A DNA stretch of 64,000 bases. Origin: Pseudorasbora parva. Lineage: Eukaryota; Chordata; Actinopteri; Cypriniformes; Gobionidae. The stretch covers positions 29,885,547 through 29,949,546 of the forward strand of contig NC_090182.1 in the NCBI RefSeq assembly GCF_024679245.1. The letters run 5' to 3'. Below the pieces are notes generated by a model. The model was given only the letters and a program-made list of their open reading frames with translations, made no database searches and was not told the origin of the DNA. Within the stretch, counting starts at the first letter, position 1, and each line of letters opens with the position of its first letter. The position numbers and the translations under genes are program-made. This document shows positions 11,038-23,665 of the stretch, one piece after another.

Positions 11038-12537
11038 GACTATAAACAACCTTATTGGCTGCCAACTTTTAAAAAGGTAATACACACAAATACATTGATT
11101 ATTACGTAAAAAGCATACACTGGATTTTCCAATTACAGCGAGAGTTTAATAATCACAGCACCCGTCAATGTGACATGAAAAATGTGACATTTTTTATATG
11201 ACTAGCTTATTTTCCTGAACAATATTCAGCCCAGAATTGGGGTCAACACCTCAGTTTCACTAGAACAACAGTTTCTTTTTGTAAAATGATTTATGTACTG
11301 CCTGCAGATGGGACTGACACAAAAACAGACCAATCAGAACTGCGGTAATACTCTGGAAAGACTTGTCATTGTCTTAATGCTTCTAGCTGAAGAGGTGTCT
11401 AATACTAACAGAATACCTTCACACTTTCCTTCTCGTACGTCCATTATTGATGAGCATTTGCTCTGGGGAGGACAAAAACAGGGTAAATAAAAAAAAGAGC
11501 TGTCGAGAGTTGGTTACAGTTATTGCCTTAGTGTTCCTGACACGGGCTACTGACCCCATGTCTTCACATCCAGTACATTCAGGGAGGAGATGGGGGTGAG
11601 AATTTGAAAGAGTGCTTATGCTGATGTGTCCAATGTTGAAGTGAATCCTCACAGAGAAACAGAAGTGTGAGAACAAACTGTCGCACTGGAACTAACAGAA
11701 AAGCATCAGAAGCTTTTAGGCTGGGGTTCAGCATCACAGGCGTCAGAGCATTTCTCCATTTTACATGTCAAGGAATCGATTCACAAACATTAAAGATAAC
11801 GGCGAGTTTCTCTGATGTTTCTAGCCTGTGATATTTTCTGTCATATTCTTTAATATGCCTCCCTATTTCATGCATTTTGGAGAACAAGATGCATTGAATC
11901 TCTAAACATTAGTAGGTCTGGTTCGGCATCGAGGTGAAGGTCCCCGCTGACATGCATTAAGAATTAAGAATTTGATCAATAGGAGTGTAAACATGCAAAA
12001 GCTGCAGCAAATCCTTTCGTTATGCCACACCATAAACACAATTTCACTTGCAAAATTCATTTTCAATCTTCTTTCATTTTCAGTTTGCTGACACAGGGCA
12101 CAGAACGTGTGACACAAAATGTGCGAGGAACTGACTGCCAAACTAATGGCGTACCTTTCCGCTAAAATTCCCATAAATATGCTAATTTCCCATAGTCTGA
12201 ATGAAATGCAGCATGTGACGCACATAAATGGCAATCTGATGAGTTGCTGTGTTGAGTCTCAAACATAATTTGCATTCTCTTCTGACAATAATGAACAACA
12301 GAATCTGCTACAGTGTCATGGGTATCACTGATCCTATCCAAATATTTTTAGGACATTTACAAGTGTCTCTACATTTTGAATGGAACTAAATGCTGTCACT
12401 AGCAAAACGAGAGTTTGTTTAGTACCATGATATCAGCATTTCTTTCTGCTTGTCTTTAAAGGGAAAAATGTTATTTGAGCATTTGACATAAAATATATTA
12501 GCATATATACACATATATTTGCATATGACTGCCTCTA
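11038..12537. other. Gene-free stretch
   Basis: No gene or element could be supported. Frames at 11293-11490 and 11902-12234 are short and unlike any family I know. Confidence 0.55.
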
Positions 12538-13626
12538 CACTGAAAAAAAATGACTTTGTGGTATGGTAAAATCTATTATATTAATTCATGTAACTATTAC
12601 ATTGTAAAATCAAGTTTAAGTTGGAACTATGTATCTTAAGTAAAATGTACACAGTTTATTCATGTAATAACTTAACTGAGAAAAAATAGTAAATTTGATC
12701 ATATATTTACAAACAATATTTAACGTTTTATAGTCACAGCACATTCACCTAAAATATTAAGTAAATTTTAATCTGAAAAGCAAAGTTCATTTGAAAATGC
12801 GCACAGATTTTTCGCAAAGATCCCACTTGTTCAGTGGTGGCAGAGACGGTCATTTTGGGATGTTGCTTTTATGTGGCTGACTTATTCTCAATAAGTTTTG
12901 ACTTTTAACTGAACGTGAGTTTTAATCACAATAACGGTAGCTAAAGCTACATAAGTTCTTATTGAGAGTTTTTTTTTATGTTATCATTATGGCGATTAGT
13001 GTTTTCTTTAGTTGGGCAGTTTGGCGACTTTTTAATATTAGTGTTTCTCTCACTGCCATGACTGAGTTCGCTATGGCAAGAAAAGCAGAGAAAACACGAT
13101 CAGATGATTTGGCCGCTTGATGATCAGAATATGATCATTGTGTAGTGGCTTAATTCACCAATCTTATACCTGAGTATGAGCAATATACTATTAACCTTGT
13201 TTTATTCTAGAAAAGATCCAGCACGGTTTGAACCAGAAAAGTTGAATATGTTTTATAACAGACTGTACACTAAGCACTTTGAACTCCTGCAAGCTTTTCT
13301 CACACAAAGATATCAAGATTCAGCCTAAGAATCTCAACAATGGTGACATGCTTCATGCCACAATGCACTCTGGGTGCATCATACAAAACTCAGAAATATC
13401 AGTAATGTTCACTTGGGTTTTGTAATTGGATGCAATGGTAATTTGAGTGAAAGTTACAATCTATAGATGCAGTGCAATTTACTTGTGTATTTTACATAAA
13501 AAATAAGTGGTTCTAGTAAGTAAATATTACTTATAATAGCCAGAGTAAAGATTACAAGCACTTTTTTTGTGGAAAAAGTTGCCTAGCTTTTTTTAAAGTA
13601 AATGTCACTCCAATTTTTTTTCAGTG
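12538..13626. mobile_element. Long CACTG MITE (TA duplication)
   Basis: The ends are CACTGAAAAAAAATGAC and TTTTTTTTCAGTG, flanked by TA (12536-12537 and 13627-13628). The 1089 bp are AT-rich and only partly palindromic. It has no transposase frame, so it is non-autonomous, probably mobilised by a Tc1/mariner transposase. Confidence 0.7.
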
Positions 13627-13880
13627 TAGAGCAAGACATCAATCAACAAATAGTTACTGATCATCGGACTATAGGCCCGCTCACTATTGTTTAGTCATTT
13701 AACAACTGACATCTGCCAACACCTGATGCGAGCATCACGTCAAAAGCAAATAGATTGTAATCACTGACATTGTCTTCAATTTCTGACGTACACCACGTGC
13801 TGACAACAGGACATGGAAGAGTGAAAGATTGTTCGCTTTGACGGATCCAGTTTAAACAGCTTGTTTGCATCATTCTACAG

Positions 13881-13910
13881 ATTTCAGAAGGATCCCAGCT
13901 TCAGAAACAA
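13881..13910 (+). other. Possible 30-nt microexon
   Basis: A 30-nt block is preceded by an acceptor-like tctacag and followed by a donor-like gtgagc. All three frames are open across it. The signal is short and may be chance; the pyrimidine tract is weak. Confidence 0.12.
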
Positions 13911-14178
13911 GTGAGCTTTTTTATTTTTTTTATTTTTTTTAAACGGTGCCCATCTGATAATTATATGTTTGTTCGGGGCATTTAACAGCAGATTGTTTTT
14001 GTAAACAAGACAGTGTAATGGAGAATTTGTAAAGAAACTTTGTTGCAGATGCATCAAAAACCATAAGTAAACAATTTCATAATGCTTTGTCTGTAAATTA
14101 AGGTTTTATATGGATAATGTTTTCAAAACACTTACTTGCATGCAATAGCAAGGGGTCGTTGTTTCTTGTAAAATGACG

Positions 14179-15313
14179 TTAAAGGAATAGTTCACTTCAA
14201 AATGAAAATTTCCTGAATTTATTTTACTCACCAACATCTTATCCAAGATGAGATGGGGGTGAGTAAAATGTTCTTCAGTCGAAAAGAAATTCCGTTTTTT
14301 GAGAATAACATTCCAGGATTTTTCTCCTCACTATAGACTTCCATGGCAACTAAAATGTTGACAGTCCAAATCAATGCAGTTTCAAAAAGCTACTAAAGGC
14401 TTCAGAGGCTCTGCGTGATGCCAGACGAGGAATAGGGTCTTATCTAGCAAAATGATCTGTCATTTTCAAAATAAATAAAAATATTATTATACCTTTTAAC
14501 CTAAATTGCTTATCTTGTGCTGCTCTGCGTCATGCCAAGGATTGGAAGGATAGATGGAAGTACTGCCCCAAGCGAACATTTCGAGGACAAATAAAAATGC
14601 CCTTTACCAAAAAAACATTCCATCTTCACCTTCAAAATTATCAGACATCGTCGTTTTGCCTTGTTTTTAAAGGACGTTTCACTCACAAAATAAAATTAAA
14701 TAAATGCTAGGTTAAAAACAACACAAGTTGGGTTGAAAATGGACTAACCCAGAAATTGGGATGTTTTAACCCAACAATTGGGTCGTCTTAAGCAAACATT
14801 TAACCCATCCGCTGGGTTAAAACAACCCAATTGCGGTGTTAAAACAACTCAACCGTTGGGTTAAAACAACCCAGGTGCTTGGTTAGTCCACTTTCAGTCC
14901 AACTTCTTTTTAACCCAGCATTTTTTAGTGTTAGATTAGTCTTCGTATGTGTGCTTCGTAAACATGGGGGCGGTACTTCCACCTACGTCTATAGTGTGAC
15001 GTTTTCAATGTGATTACACAGAGAAAAAAGTTGTCAAAACTGTCCCTTTTGGGGTACAACAGGTTGTCACTTGATCAGAACCCATTTGTACTTTTTTTTC
15101 TTTCTTCCGAAGCCTTCTGGAGCTGCATGGATTTGGACCATAGAGGTCTTTAGTGAGGAGAAAATTCCTGGAATATTTTCCTCAAAAAACTTTCAAAAAA
15201 CAATTGATTTTTATTTTCAACTAAAAAAAAAAGAAAGACATGAACATCTTGAATGAGATGGGGTTGAGTAAAATATCAGGAAATGTTCATTTTGAAATGA
15301 ACTGATCCTTTAA
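14179..15313. mobile_element. Large TTAA foldback element
   Basis: TTAA at 14179-14182 and 15310-15313. The arms are inverted: 'aggaatagttcacttcaaaatgaa' on the left pairs with 'ttcattttgaaatgaactgatcc' on the right, continuing through 'ggatttttctcctcacta' versus 'tagtgaggagaaaattcc'. The outer arms carry no coding frame. It is interrupted by the MITE at 14680-14933. Confidence 0.85.
14680..14933. mobile_element. 'aacccaa' MITE nested in the foldback element
   Basis: The ends are tgctaggttaaaaac and the complement of ttaacccagcattttttagtg. Between them the sequence is a string of inverted 'aacccaa.ttgggt' pairs (for example 14773-14785), a layout I know from widespread fish MITEs. It lies in the loop half of 14179-15313, so it is younger than that element. 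Confidence 0.75.
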
Positions 15314-15456
15314 CCAATCACAACTGTGGCTGTTAACTGACAAGTCCTAATGGAGCCGCATCTTAACGTTTTGAATATCAATCCTGCTGATCACTTTCTT
15401 TATTTCACTCATGTTAATATTAAAATATTCACCCAGGAACACAAAGCTTGGATGAT

Positions 15457-15676
<220 letters not shown>

Positions 15677-15825
15677 GCCTGAAGCCCATTCTACCTGCTG
15701 AATCAGCCCAAAAAAAAACCTGACGGCAACCGGCTAGAGCCAACGGTGTGGAACCCGGGCTTTAGATGTGGTTAATCGATTTGACAGCACTAGTTTAGTT
15801 TTTTTCTGTCTGAAATTATCAGTTT

Positions 15826-16524
15826 TTAAAGGGCTAGATCACCCAAAAATGAAATTTATGACATTAATGACTCACCCTAATGTCGTTCCACACCGTTAAG
15901 ACCTCTGTTCATCATCGGAACACAGTTTATTTTAGTCCCAGAGCATATGCAGTCAATGCCCACTTTACTGTCCATGTCCAGAAAGGGAATAAAAACATCA
16001 TCAAAGTAGTCCATATGTGACATCAGTTGGTTGATTAGAATCTCTTGAAGCATCCAAAATACATTTTGGTCCAAAAATATCAAAAACTATGAATTTATTC
16101 AGCATTGTCTTCTCTTCCACGTTCTTCCAAAAAGATTAAAACGGTATCAATCGTTCAATGATTCGTGTCGCCAATGCCACGTGATTTCAGCAGTTTGGAT
16201 CGCGTCAAACCGCCAAACTGCTGAAATCACGTGACATTGGCGACCCGAAGCATTGATCGATTCACTGATTCATGAACCGTTTGAATCTTTTTGGAGACAC
16301 ACGGAAGACAGGACAATTTTGAATAAAGTCGTAGTTTTTGTTATTTTTGGATCAAAATGTATTTTCGATGCTTCAAGAGATTCTAATCAACCAACTGATG
16401 TCACATATGGACTACTTTGATGATGTTTTTATTCCCTTTCTGGACAGTGAAGTGGGTATGACTTAACTTCAGTGAAGTAAACCTAACGGAACATTTTAAA
16501 ATAATTTTGTCATGACCCCTTTAA
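15826..16524. mobile_element. TTAA foldback element
   Basis: TTAA at 15826-15829 and 16521-16524. Long arms pair around a centre near 16205: 'agtagtccatatgtgacatc' (16004-) with 'gatgtcacatatggactact' (16400-), and 'cacgtgatttcagcagtttgg' with its complement near the centre. Arms of about 300 bp with mismatches. A 68-codon minus-strand frame here lies in an arm and is not a gene. Confidence 0.9.
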
Positions 16525-18784
16525 CTATTGTATTGTATGTATGAGATAACAAATGTGCTCTTTATCAATTATAAATCAAGTAAAATGTCAAATTCTAAGA
16601 ATGTTTGGTAATTGCACACATGATGTAGGCTTTTTGTTCAGTTCATTTCGCATTCACTTTTAGCCAACAATACAGGTTTCCTTAACAATATAAAATGTGC
16701 AGTTTTTGACTTAGTATTGCATGACCAATAAAATTAGCTGACGGACATTCTCTAGGTTTTATAAAAATGTTCAGCTTGAACGATTATGTAGCCTTACAAA
16801 ACCAGTTCGGTGTTTAATCAAGGTCCTAAACTAAAATGATTTTTGAGATTGCATGCTGGCCTCTCATTCAGAGAAGTATAATAGAGAGAGAGAGAGGTCG
16901 CTTTTTTAAACCTAGTCAATGAGTCCAATCTGCTGAAATACCCAAAATAAACAATTCTACTGAAAATGTACATTTCATACCTACTCTTTCCCTGAGTCTA
17001 TAAAGGATAATCCACTGAGGCCTTTGATTACAACTAAAGCGATCAAGAGAATCCATCTTTTAAACCCTGGAACATCTCCAAGAAAGACAAGCAAAGCACC
17101 GTGTTTAATATAAGAACTATTACTAAAGAAAGATTTGGGATCAGTGTCTCCCTCAGTTTTTTTTTTTTTTTATTAAGCCACAGAGGCCAGCAGACAGTGA
17201 ACATGAACCCAATGCATTCAGATATCTCCTCTGGGTAAGAGGAAATGAGAAAAGGAATAGCTTGAATCAATATTTGGGTGTTTTTTTTTTTTTAACTAAA
17301 GGCACTTGTGGCCCTATGGACGCTGTGAAAATAATTATTATATTAAAATGCAATTTACACACTCCCTCTAACTTATTAAATTTGCCCACAAAACATCCAA
17401 CAAAAGAATTCTGCTACATCTCAATGAATGTATTTTGTACTGTTGTAGAAAGGATGGTTATGGAAATTGCATTTCAGAAAAAAATAAAATAATAATACTC
17501 ATAATAAAATGACATCCTGAATAGTCTACACAATAAACAATATTATTCACACTTTTTGCATAATTTGACCAAATAACAGCTTGCTTATAACTGATGCAAC
17601 AATTAAAATATTCTACTCACAAATGATGTTTCACAGAAAAAGAAGATTTTTCATAAGAATTATTGAAATGGTTAATAATTATTTCACCTTTTGTTTAAAC
17701 TAATACCATTTGGGTTGGAACAGTTTTTATTTTAAAGAAAAATCTAATCAGTAGTATATATAAATATATACAACCAACAGAAAAAAGCAGGACAACAAGT
17801 CGAATGCAAAAACAAACAAATAAACAAACAAACAAAAAAAGTTCCCATTACTGGGAGCATAAAACTGAAAAAAAGAATTAGTTCTAATGACAAACGACTA
17901 ACCTCTGGAATGTAGTTCTGATTTGTGCACTAATGCCTTAAATCTATATTAGCCGTGTTTTACAATGTGTGATGGGACTATCTGTGGGCCTGCGGGTGCT
18001 GTGTGATCCGCCAACAATCCGGGACCTCAGATAACCTATGCAATCACTCGGGTCAATGTCCACACACACTCCCCCCATTGAAGCACCCATATGAAAACAC
18101 TCTCCGCACAAGTGCAGCTCCTTATTAATAAATAAACGGCTGTTTGTGAGGTGTTACAAGGTTGCTAACCCATGCAGAAGGAGGGCAGATAGCGAGGAAA
18201 TAAAGAGTGCAAGGGAAGTGCAAGACAGACGTGCTGGAGATGTTGGCGTGTTTCCAAAGCCCCCCAGAGATGCAGTACTCGGCTATAGGAGATGCTATTT
18301 ATAAGCTGCTGTAATGTTTGGTATTTCCTCTGGGGATGGGGAAGGGAGAAGGCATTGTTTTCCTTGGCTGACTTTGATTGTTTTGCTGATTCTTTTTGTT
18401 GAAATGTCAAAGTCTTGCTGTTCCGTTTATGCATTTCCATTTGTGTTGAGTTGCGAAGGCCATTGCTCCCCCCCCATCCCCCCTCACAGGCATGCTGTTT
18501 ATGTTTTCTCCCATAGACTTTGGCTTTGCTACAGTAGCACACCATCTAAATCATTGCATTTTATGTTCATTTAACACCCTGTAGGCCTCACAACAATGTA
18601 GCTAAACACTGGCGATCAAATTGAGATCGAATGCTAAGAAACGTATAAGAGGGTTTAAGTTTTTTTTTGCAAGGATACTGGCTTCATGAAGCAACGGAGT
18701 AGCTTAATTAATGTGGAATTTTAAAGTGCATGTTTTGCTATTTTGAGTACAAAAGTTTGCGGTCAGGAAGATTTTGTTTAGGTT
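16525..18784. other. Gene-free AT-rich stretch
   Basis: Apart from homopolymer runs (17157-17171, 17281-17293) and a short CAAA run near 17810-17836 I see no element. Frames at 18165-18545 and 18314-18574 overlap on opposite strands with no family resemblance. Confidence 0.5.
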
Positions 18785-19228
18785 TTTTGAAAGAAGTCTC
18801 TTATGCTCACCAAGGCTGCATTTATTTAAACAAAAATACTAAAATATATTGTGTGTACTATAATGTACGGTATGTATTATTATAATATATTATGAATATT
18901 ATTACATTTAAAATAACCTTTTTCTATTTTAATATAATAAAAATTGAGAATCCCTGAGATATCAAAGCACAACTTCAGTGTCACATCATCTTCAGAAATC
19001 ACTCTAATATGCTCAATTGGTGCTAAAGAAACATTTTTTAACATTTCTAAAGAAACATTTCTTAATATTTTTCCTGGAAACCATGTTACATTTTTTCCAG
19101 GATACTTTGATGAATAGAAAGAACAGCATTTATTTGAAATATGATCTTTTGCTTGCTGAGCATATTCATAATTTCCTTTAAAAAATTTAATTAATAAATC
19201 CTACTCCAAACTTTTGACTGGTAGTGTA
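18785..19228 (+). repeat. 'ctgcatttatttgatcaaa' repeat, near-complete copy
   Basis: It starts with gaaagaagtctcttatgctc and caccaaggctgcatttattt, continues through tcagtgtcacatcatcttc and ggaaaccatgttacat, and ends with ccaaacttttgactggtagt. This is the most complete and uninterrupted copy here. Non-coding. Confidence 0.75.
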
Positions 19229-19321
19229 CTAATAGGTAGTTCTTTTTAAAATTGAAGGTTCTCCACCCAAAGCATGGAAATGAAGCTACAAAATGGGCCA
19301 ATCAGAAACTGTCATATTATG

Positions 19322-20129
19322 CAGTGTTGGGGGTAACTTATTACAGGTAACTTGAGTAACGTAATCAGATTACTTTTTCAAGTAACTAGTAAAGTAAAGC
19401 AATGCTTTTATTAACAACAAATTTACAACGTTACGCAAAAAAGTTACGCAAGTTACATTGTTTTCACATTTATTGACTGACAGCTCTCGTTCTAATGTTG
19501 AGATAACTGAGACGCGCGTTGTTTCATGATGGTTATTGTAGACTGCATTTATTCATCCCACTGTCACCAAAATAGATTTTGTGTTCCTCAAAATGAATAA
19601 AATCTTTGAAACGCAAAATCAAAATACTATGCAAACCTCCAAACATTAAATGTGTTGAATAAAACAAATATTTGTATGCATTTAATCTCACTTTATTGAC
19701 CAGTGTGCTTGCTGCTGACCATCAATGATTCAGTTAAACCATAACCATTATTGGTGAAGTAAGCATAAATCATTTTTCTTCTGCATCCTATTTTTCCATT
19801 ATCCAGAATGGCAACACAGCTGAAAGGTTTGTTTGAGCTGCACTCTCTACTGTACACAGGTGAATTTGCATTTCCTTCAGCCTGAGCCTTATTGTTTAAC
19901 TTTTGGTATGAAAGGGTCTTTACATTTGCTCAAAAATATAACTTTTTTTTGTTGTAAAACAAAAACAACAAAAAAACACAAGCCTAGCCCAGGTGGAAAA
20001 AAGTAATCCAAAAGTAATGAAATGCTTTACTTCTCTTAAAAAGTAACTAAGTAACAAAATTAGTTACTTTTTAAGGAAGTAAGCAATAATGTAGTGCATT
20101 ACTTTTCAAAATAACTTTCCCTAACACTG
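19322..20129. mobile_element. hAT-like MITE ('cagtgttgggggtaac' ends)
   Basis: It begins cagtgttgggggtaactta and ends aactttccctaacactg. Inside, the arms carry inverted 'taacttgagtaacgtaat' and 'ttacttttt' blocks. CAGTGTTGGG...CACTG ends are typical of fish hAT MITEs; the 8-bp duplication is not clear here. No transposase. Confidence 0.7.
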
Positions 20130-21299
20130 GTCATAAGCAAAGAACATTAGCATATGTCTGTTTAAGTTTACATATTAACACATATTCAGTACAACTCTGA
20201 ACTCCTAAAGAGCGTCAGTGAACTATGCTAATGTTAGCCAATCAAAATGCAATTTAGGCTACATATAGAAATATTAAAGTCACAGTAGCAAACACACTAT
20301 TTAATTCAGCAAGTTGGAATGGAGGAAATAATTATAAGCGTTTTTGATACAAGAAAACCATAACAAACATTATCAGCAGACTTTAGGGGGAAAATTTATT
20401 GCTAAAATTGTCTAAAATATGACACGAAAAAATATGATTTTACACAAAAGTTCCTGTATTAGTAGTGATTGATTTCTACCTGAAACATATTCAGGACAGT
20501 TCAATTTCTGTTTATTCTATACTGAATGAGATAATCAGCCGTTGACAGACAGCTTGGGAGAAAATATGCTTCAGCACAATGAGCTATAGATAGAATTCCT
20601 CAGCTAGGAACACAAACATATGGCTCATTTGTATTCATAATACATGGATTATGCATGGCATAAATTGCAAGGAGCTTTTCAGTCATGCACCGTAATCCTG
20701 CTCTGCCTTAAACTGGTCTGTTACTGAGCTGACGGAGAGCGTAGGAGTCCCCGTTCTCTCCGCTCACACGATGGCAAAGTGAGTAAGAGTGAGTGAGCTT
20801 CATCCCTTCTCTTCCTCCTACCTGCTTTCAGAGCCTCTGCCTGTTTTCCTAACAAAGGACCATGAATCCATGGAGCTCAGCTTAAATGTGCAGAGCTCCT
20901 TCAGCTGAGAGTACTAAAGTAAACACGCAAAAGGTGTGCACGTGAATTTATTCTGTGCTGGTCATAAATGAGTAAAGAACAGGTGACGCATGCTACAATA
21001 TGGATTGCTGGAGCTACTAAGGTCACTGGCAGTGCATGTCATAGTATGTACAGAATTTTGGGAGTCTACTAATTTAAAGTCAATATGAAATCACATTAAC
21101 CTTATTTACTTTCTTAATAATTGTCTCTGGTCTTTCGTAAATGACCACGATTAATAAGCATACACTATTATGGGTAAAAAAAAAAGTTGTTTTCATTGGA
21201 TTCTTCAAAATGCAATCTTCCTTTGAAACAACTTTTTTATAGACCACCTCAACCAATAACAGTGCAGAGTATATAATTTCTCACCCACTCAAGATATTC
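20130..21299. other. Gene-free stretch with possible conserved block
   Basis: No element ends or coding frames. 20520-20960 is not repeat-like and has balanced composition, so it is a candidate for conserved non-coding sequence. An ATGGCAAAGTGAGTAAG at about 20771 resembles a start plus donor but is isolated. Confidence 0.35.
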
Positions 21300-22275
21300 C
21301 CATCCTACACAATCCTTCATAAATCATTCTAATATACTGATTTCCTGCTTAAGAAATATTTATTATTAGTATCAATGCTAAAAACAGCTGGGCTGCTTTA
21401 AGGGATAGTTTATGCCCCCCTCCTCAAAAATAAAAAATAAAAATAATAATAATAATTTACCCCATGATTTACTCACCTTCAAGCCATCCTAGGTGTATAT
21501 GACATTCTTCTGAGTTATATTATAAAAGTCCTGGCTAATCCAAGCTTTTTAATGGCAGTAGTTGAAGCTCTGTTTTTTTGAAGTCCATAAAAATGCAGCT
21601 GTCCGTCAAATAACGTGCTCCACATGGCTCTGGGAGAAGCGAATTGATGTGTTTGTGTAAGAAAAATATCCATATTTAAAACTTTATAATGTAAAGTTCC
21701 GGCTGATCGCCTTCCATATTCAGTTTATGGAAAAAGTGTTGAATGAGCCTCTGCAGTTCAAAGGCTTACGCGTCCAGTTACGCTCCAGACGTCACGTACG
21801 CATGTTGAACTCCGAGAAGGCACTTTCACTACTTTTCTGCAGAAGGCGATCGGCCGGAACTTTATTTTAAAAAGTTTTAAATATGTATATTTTTCTTACA
21901 CAAATGCATCGATTCGATTCAGAAGGCCTTTATTAACCTCCAGGAGCCGTGTGGAGCATGTTAGACAGACAGATGCATTTTTATGGACTTCAAAATCAAA
22001 GCAACAATCCCTGCCATTATAACGCTTAGATTAGCCAGGACTTTTTCAAATATAACTCAGATTGTATTCGTCTGAAAGAAGAAGTTCATTTACACCTAGG
22101 ACGGCTTAATTTTCATTTTTGGGCGAACTATCCCTTTAATGTTTTTGTCAAAGCCATGATACATTTTTTGTCAAAGTTCAAAAGAAAAAAAAAAAATTTG
22201 AGCATATTTGCATTTACTTTTTTGTAACAATTTAAAAGACACATTTATCAATTTAATGTGCCCTTGCTGGATAGA
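21300..22275 (+). repeat. 'ctgcatttatttgatcaaa' repeat split by a TTAA element
   Basis: The left half (21300-21401) ends in 'aaaacagctgggctgctttaa' and the right half (22136-22275) continues 'ttaatgtttttgtcaaagcc' and 'atgatacattttttg'. The family's uninterrupted order is gctgcttaatatttttgtgg (see 8093), so the inserted element used that TTAA. Confidence 0.8.
21398..22139. mobile_element. TTAA foldback element with 'gggatagttt...gaactatccc' ends
   Basis: TTAA at 21398-21401 and 22136-22139. The arms pair closely: 'aagtcctggctaatccaagc' with 'gcttagattagccaggactt', and 'tgtgtaagaaaaatat' with 'atatttttcttacaca', around a centre near 21770. 742 bp, no coding frame. Confidence 0.9.
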
Positions 22276-23332
22276 CGTATTAATTGTAAATGGTCGTGTA
22301 GCCTATACAGTGTTTACAAAGGAAATAACTTTAATTAATATTTAATATTTTAATCTAAAATTGCAATTAAATACAATTTATTACAACAACTGACTAAAAA
22401 AAAATATATATATAAAAAAAAAACATACATACAAGCATTTCAATGATAATGTAGCCTATTCAGTTCCAAAGGAGTAACTTTAATAACTTTATCTAAAATT
22501 TGATTACAACACCAACAACAAAATATATTTGTAACCTCATGTTGGCATATAAACATGCAGTAAGATGTTAATTTGACAGATTTAACAAATCCTGGCAAGC
22601 AATTACTTGTGAGTTTGAGAATAGTTGTACTTATTTAATGAACCAGCTAGAAAAAAAATTAAGTTTGTCAACCAGACTGCACAGTGTTTGATTTTGCAAA
22701 CAGCCAACAAGGACAACTCAACAAAAGATGTGCTGAAAATTTATTTCTTTGTACTGTTTCATGGCAGAACTTAAAAAATAAATAAAATTCCCATTCAGCC
22801 CAGACTATAACCTCACAGCTTGCAAAAATATCTCTTTGCTGTGCTGTAGAATAAGCAGCGGCGCTGAAACACTCCACATATTCTTACAAGATCAAGGTAG
22901 TACTGAGAGTGTCTGTGACAACGCTCATAATAATACAGTGTAAAAGTGTGCACTTGTGTGTCTTGTAGAGTTGAAATTCACACTTTGTGTGCATCTATAA
23001 GCATAATGTTAAAACGCACTCCACCCTGTCTGTGCTTTACCAGTCCTGGAGAATGAGGTTGTGAGGTGGTGGATGACGCCACTGCCTGACCACCGTGCCA
23101 GGTGAGATCACAGAATGCAAGCGGACACACGCATACATGAGTGCACGGCAGCTGGCTCATAACAGCCACAGCGGGAGCCTCCCTCAGCTGCCGAAGGACA
23201 CTCCTGACCTCTCACCTGCCTCTACCTCCACAGCAGCACAGCCAATTAGTCCCATATGCTCACCTCTGCCTCCTCCAGCCCAGAGACGGAGCAGCTGCGG
23301 GCTTTGATGTGGTCAGACCGGTATAATATATA
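22276..23332. other. Gene-free stretch with a GC-richer block
   Basis: 22276-22990 is AT-rich with nothing recognisable. 22990-23320 is GC-richer, lacks element ends, and holds a donor-like caggtgagat (23098-) and an acceptor-like ctacctccacag (about 23222-23233). It could be an exon-bearing or conserved region, but no frame with a family resemblance is seen. Confidence 0.35.
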
Positions 23333-23665
23333 GGGCTGAGCGATATATATTGTTCTAGGTTATGCTATACTGTTTATATCGTGCTATATAGTACCGTACT
23401 GCTGCAAGTTATTGACAGGTTAGACTGATAAAAAAAAAAAAAAAAAAAAAAACATGTATAAATAAGAAAATTAAAAGCGGGGCATGCATGATGTCACAAA
23501 GTTTTATTAATCACAATAAGATGTGAAAACACAAGCTTAGTGCATTACTCGCGCTGACTGACACACAGGGAAAGAGTGGGCATAGAAAGATGCCTTTCTC
23601 AGACAGCAATCCCCAATTCGGTTTTCTTTTACAGCTTATTGCACTTGAATGATCAAATAAAAAGG

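Noticed and set aside
20771..20790. ATGGCAAAGTGAGTAAG as a start codon plus donor
   Set aside because: The signal is isolated: no promoter-like composition and only two codons before the donor.
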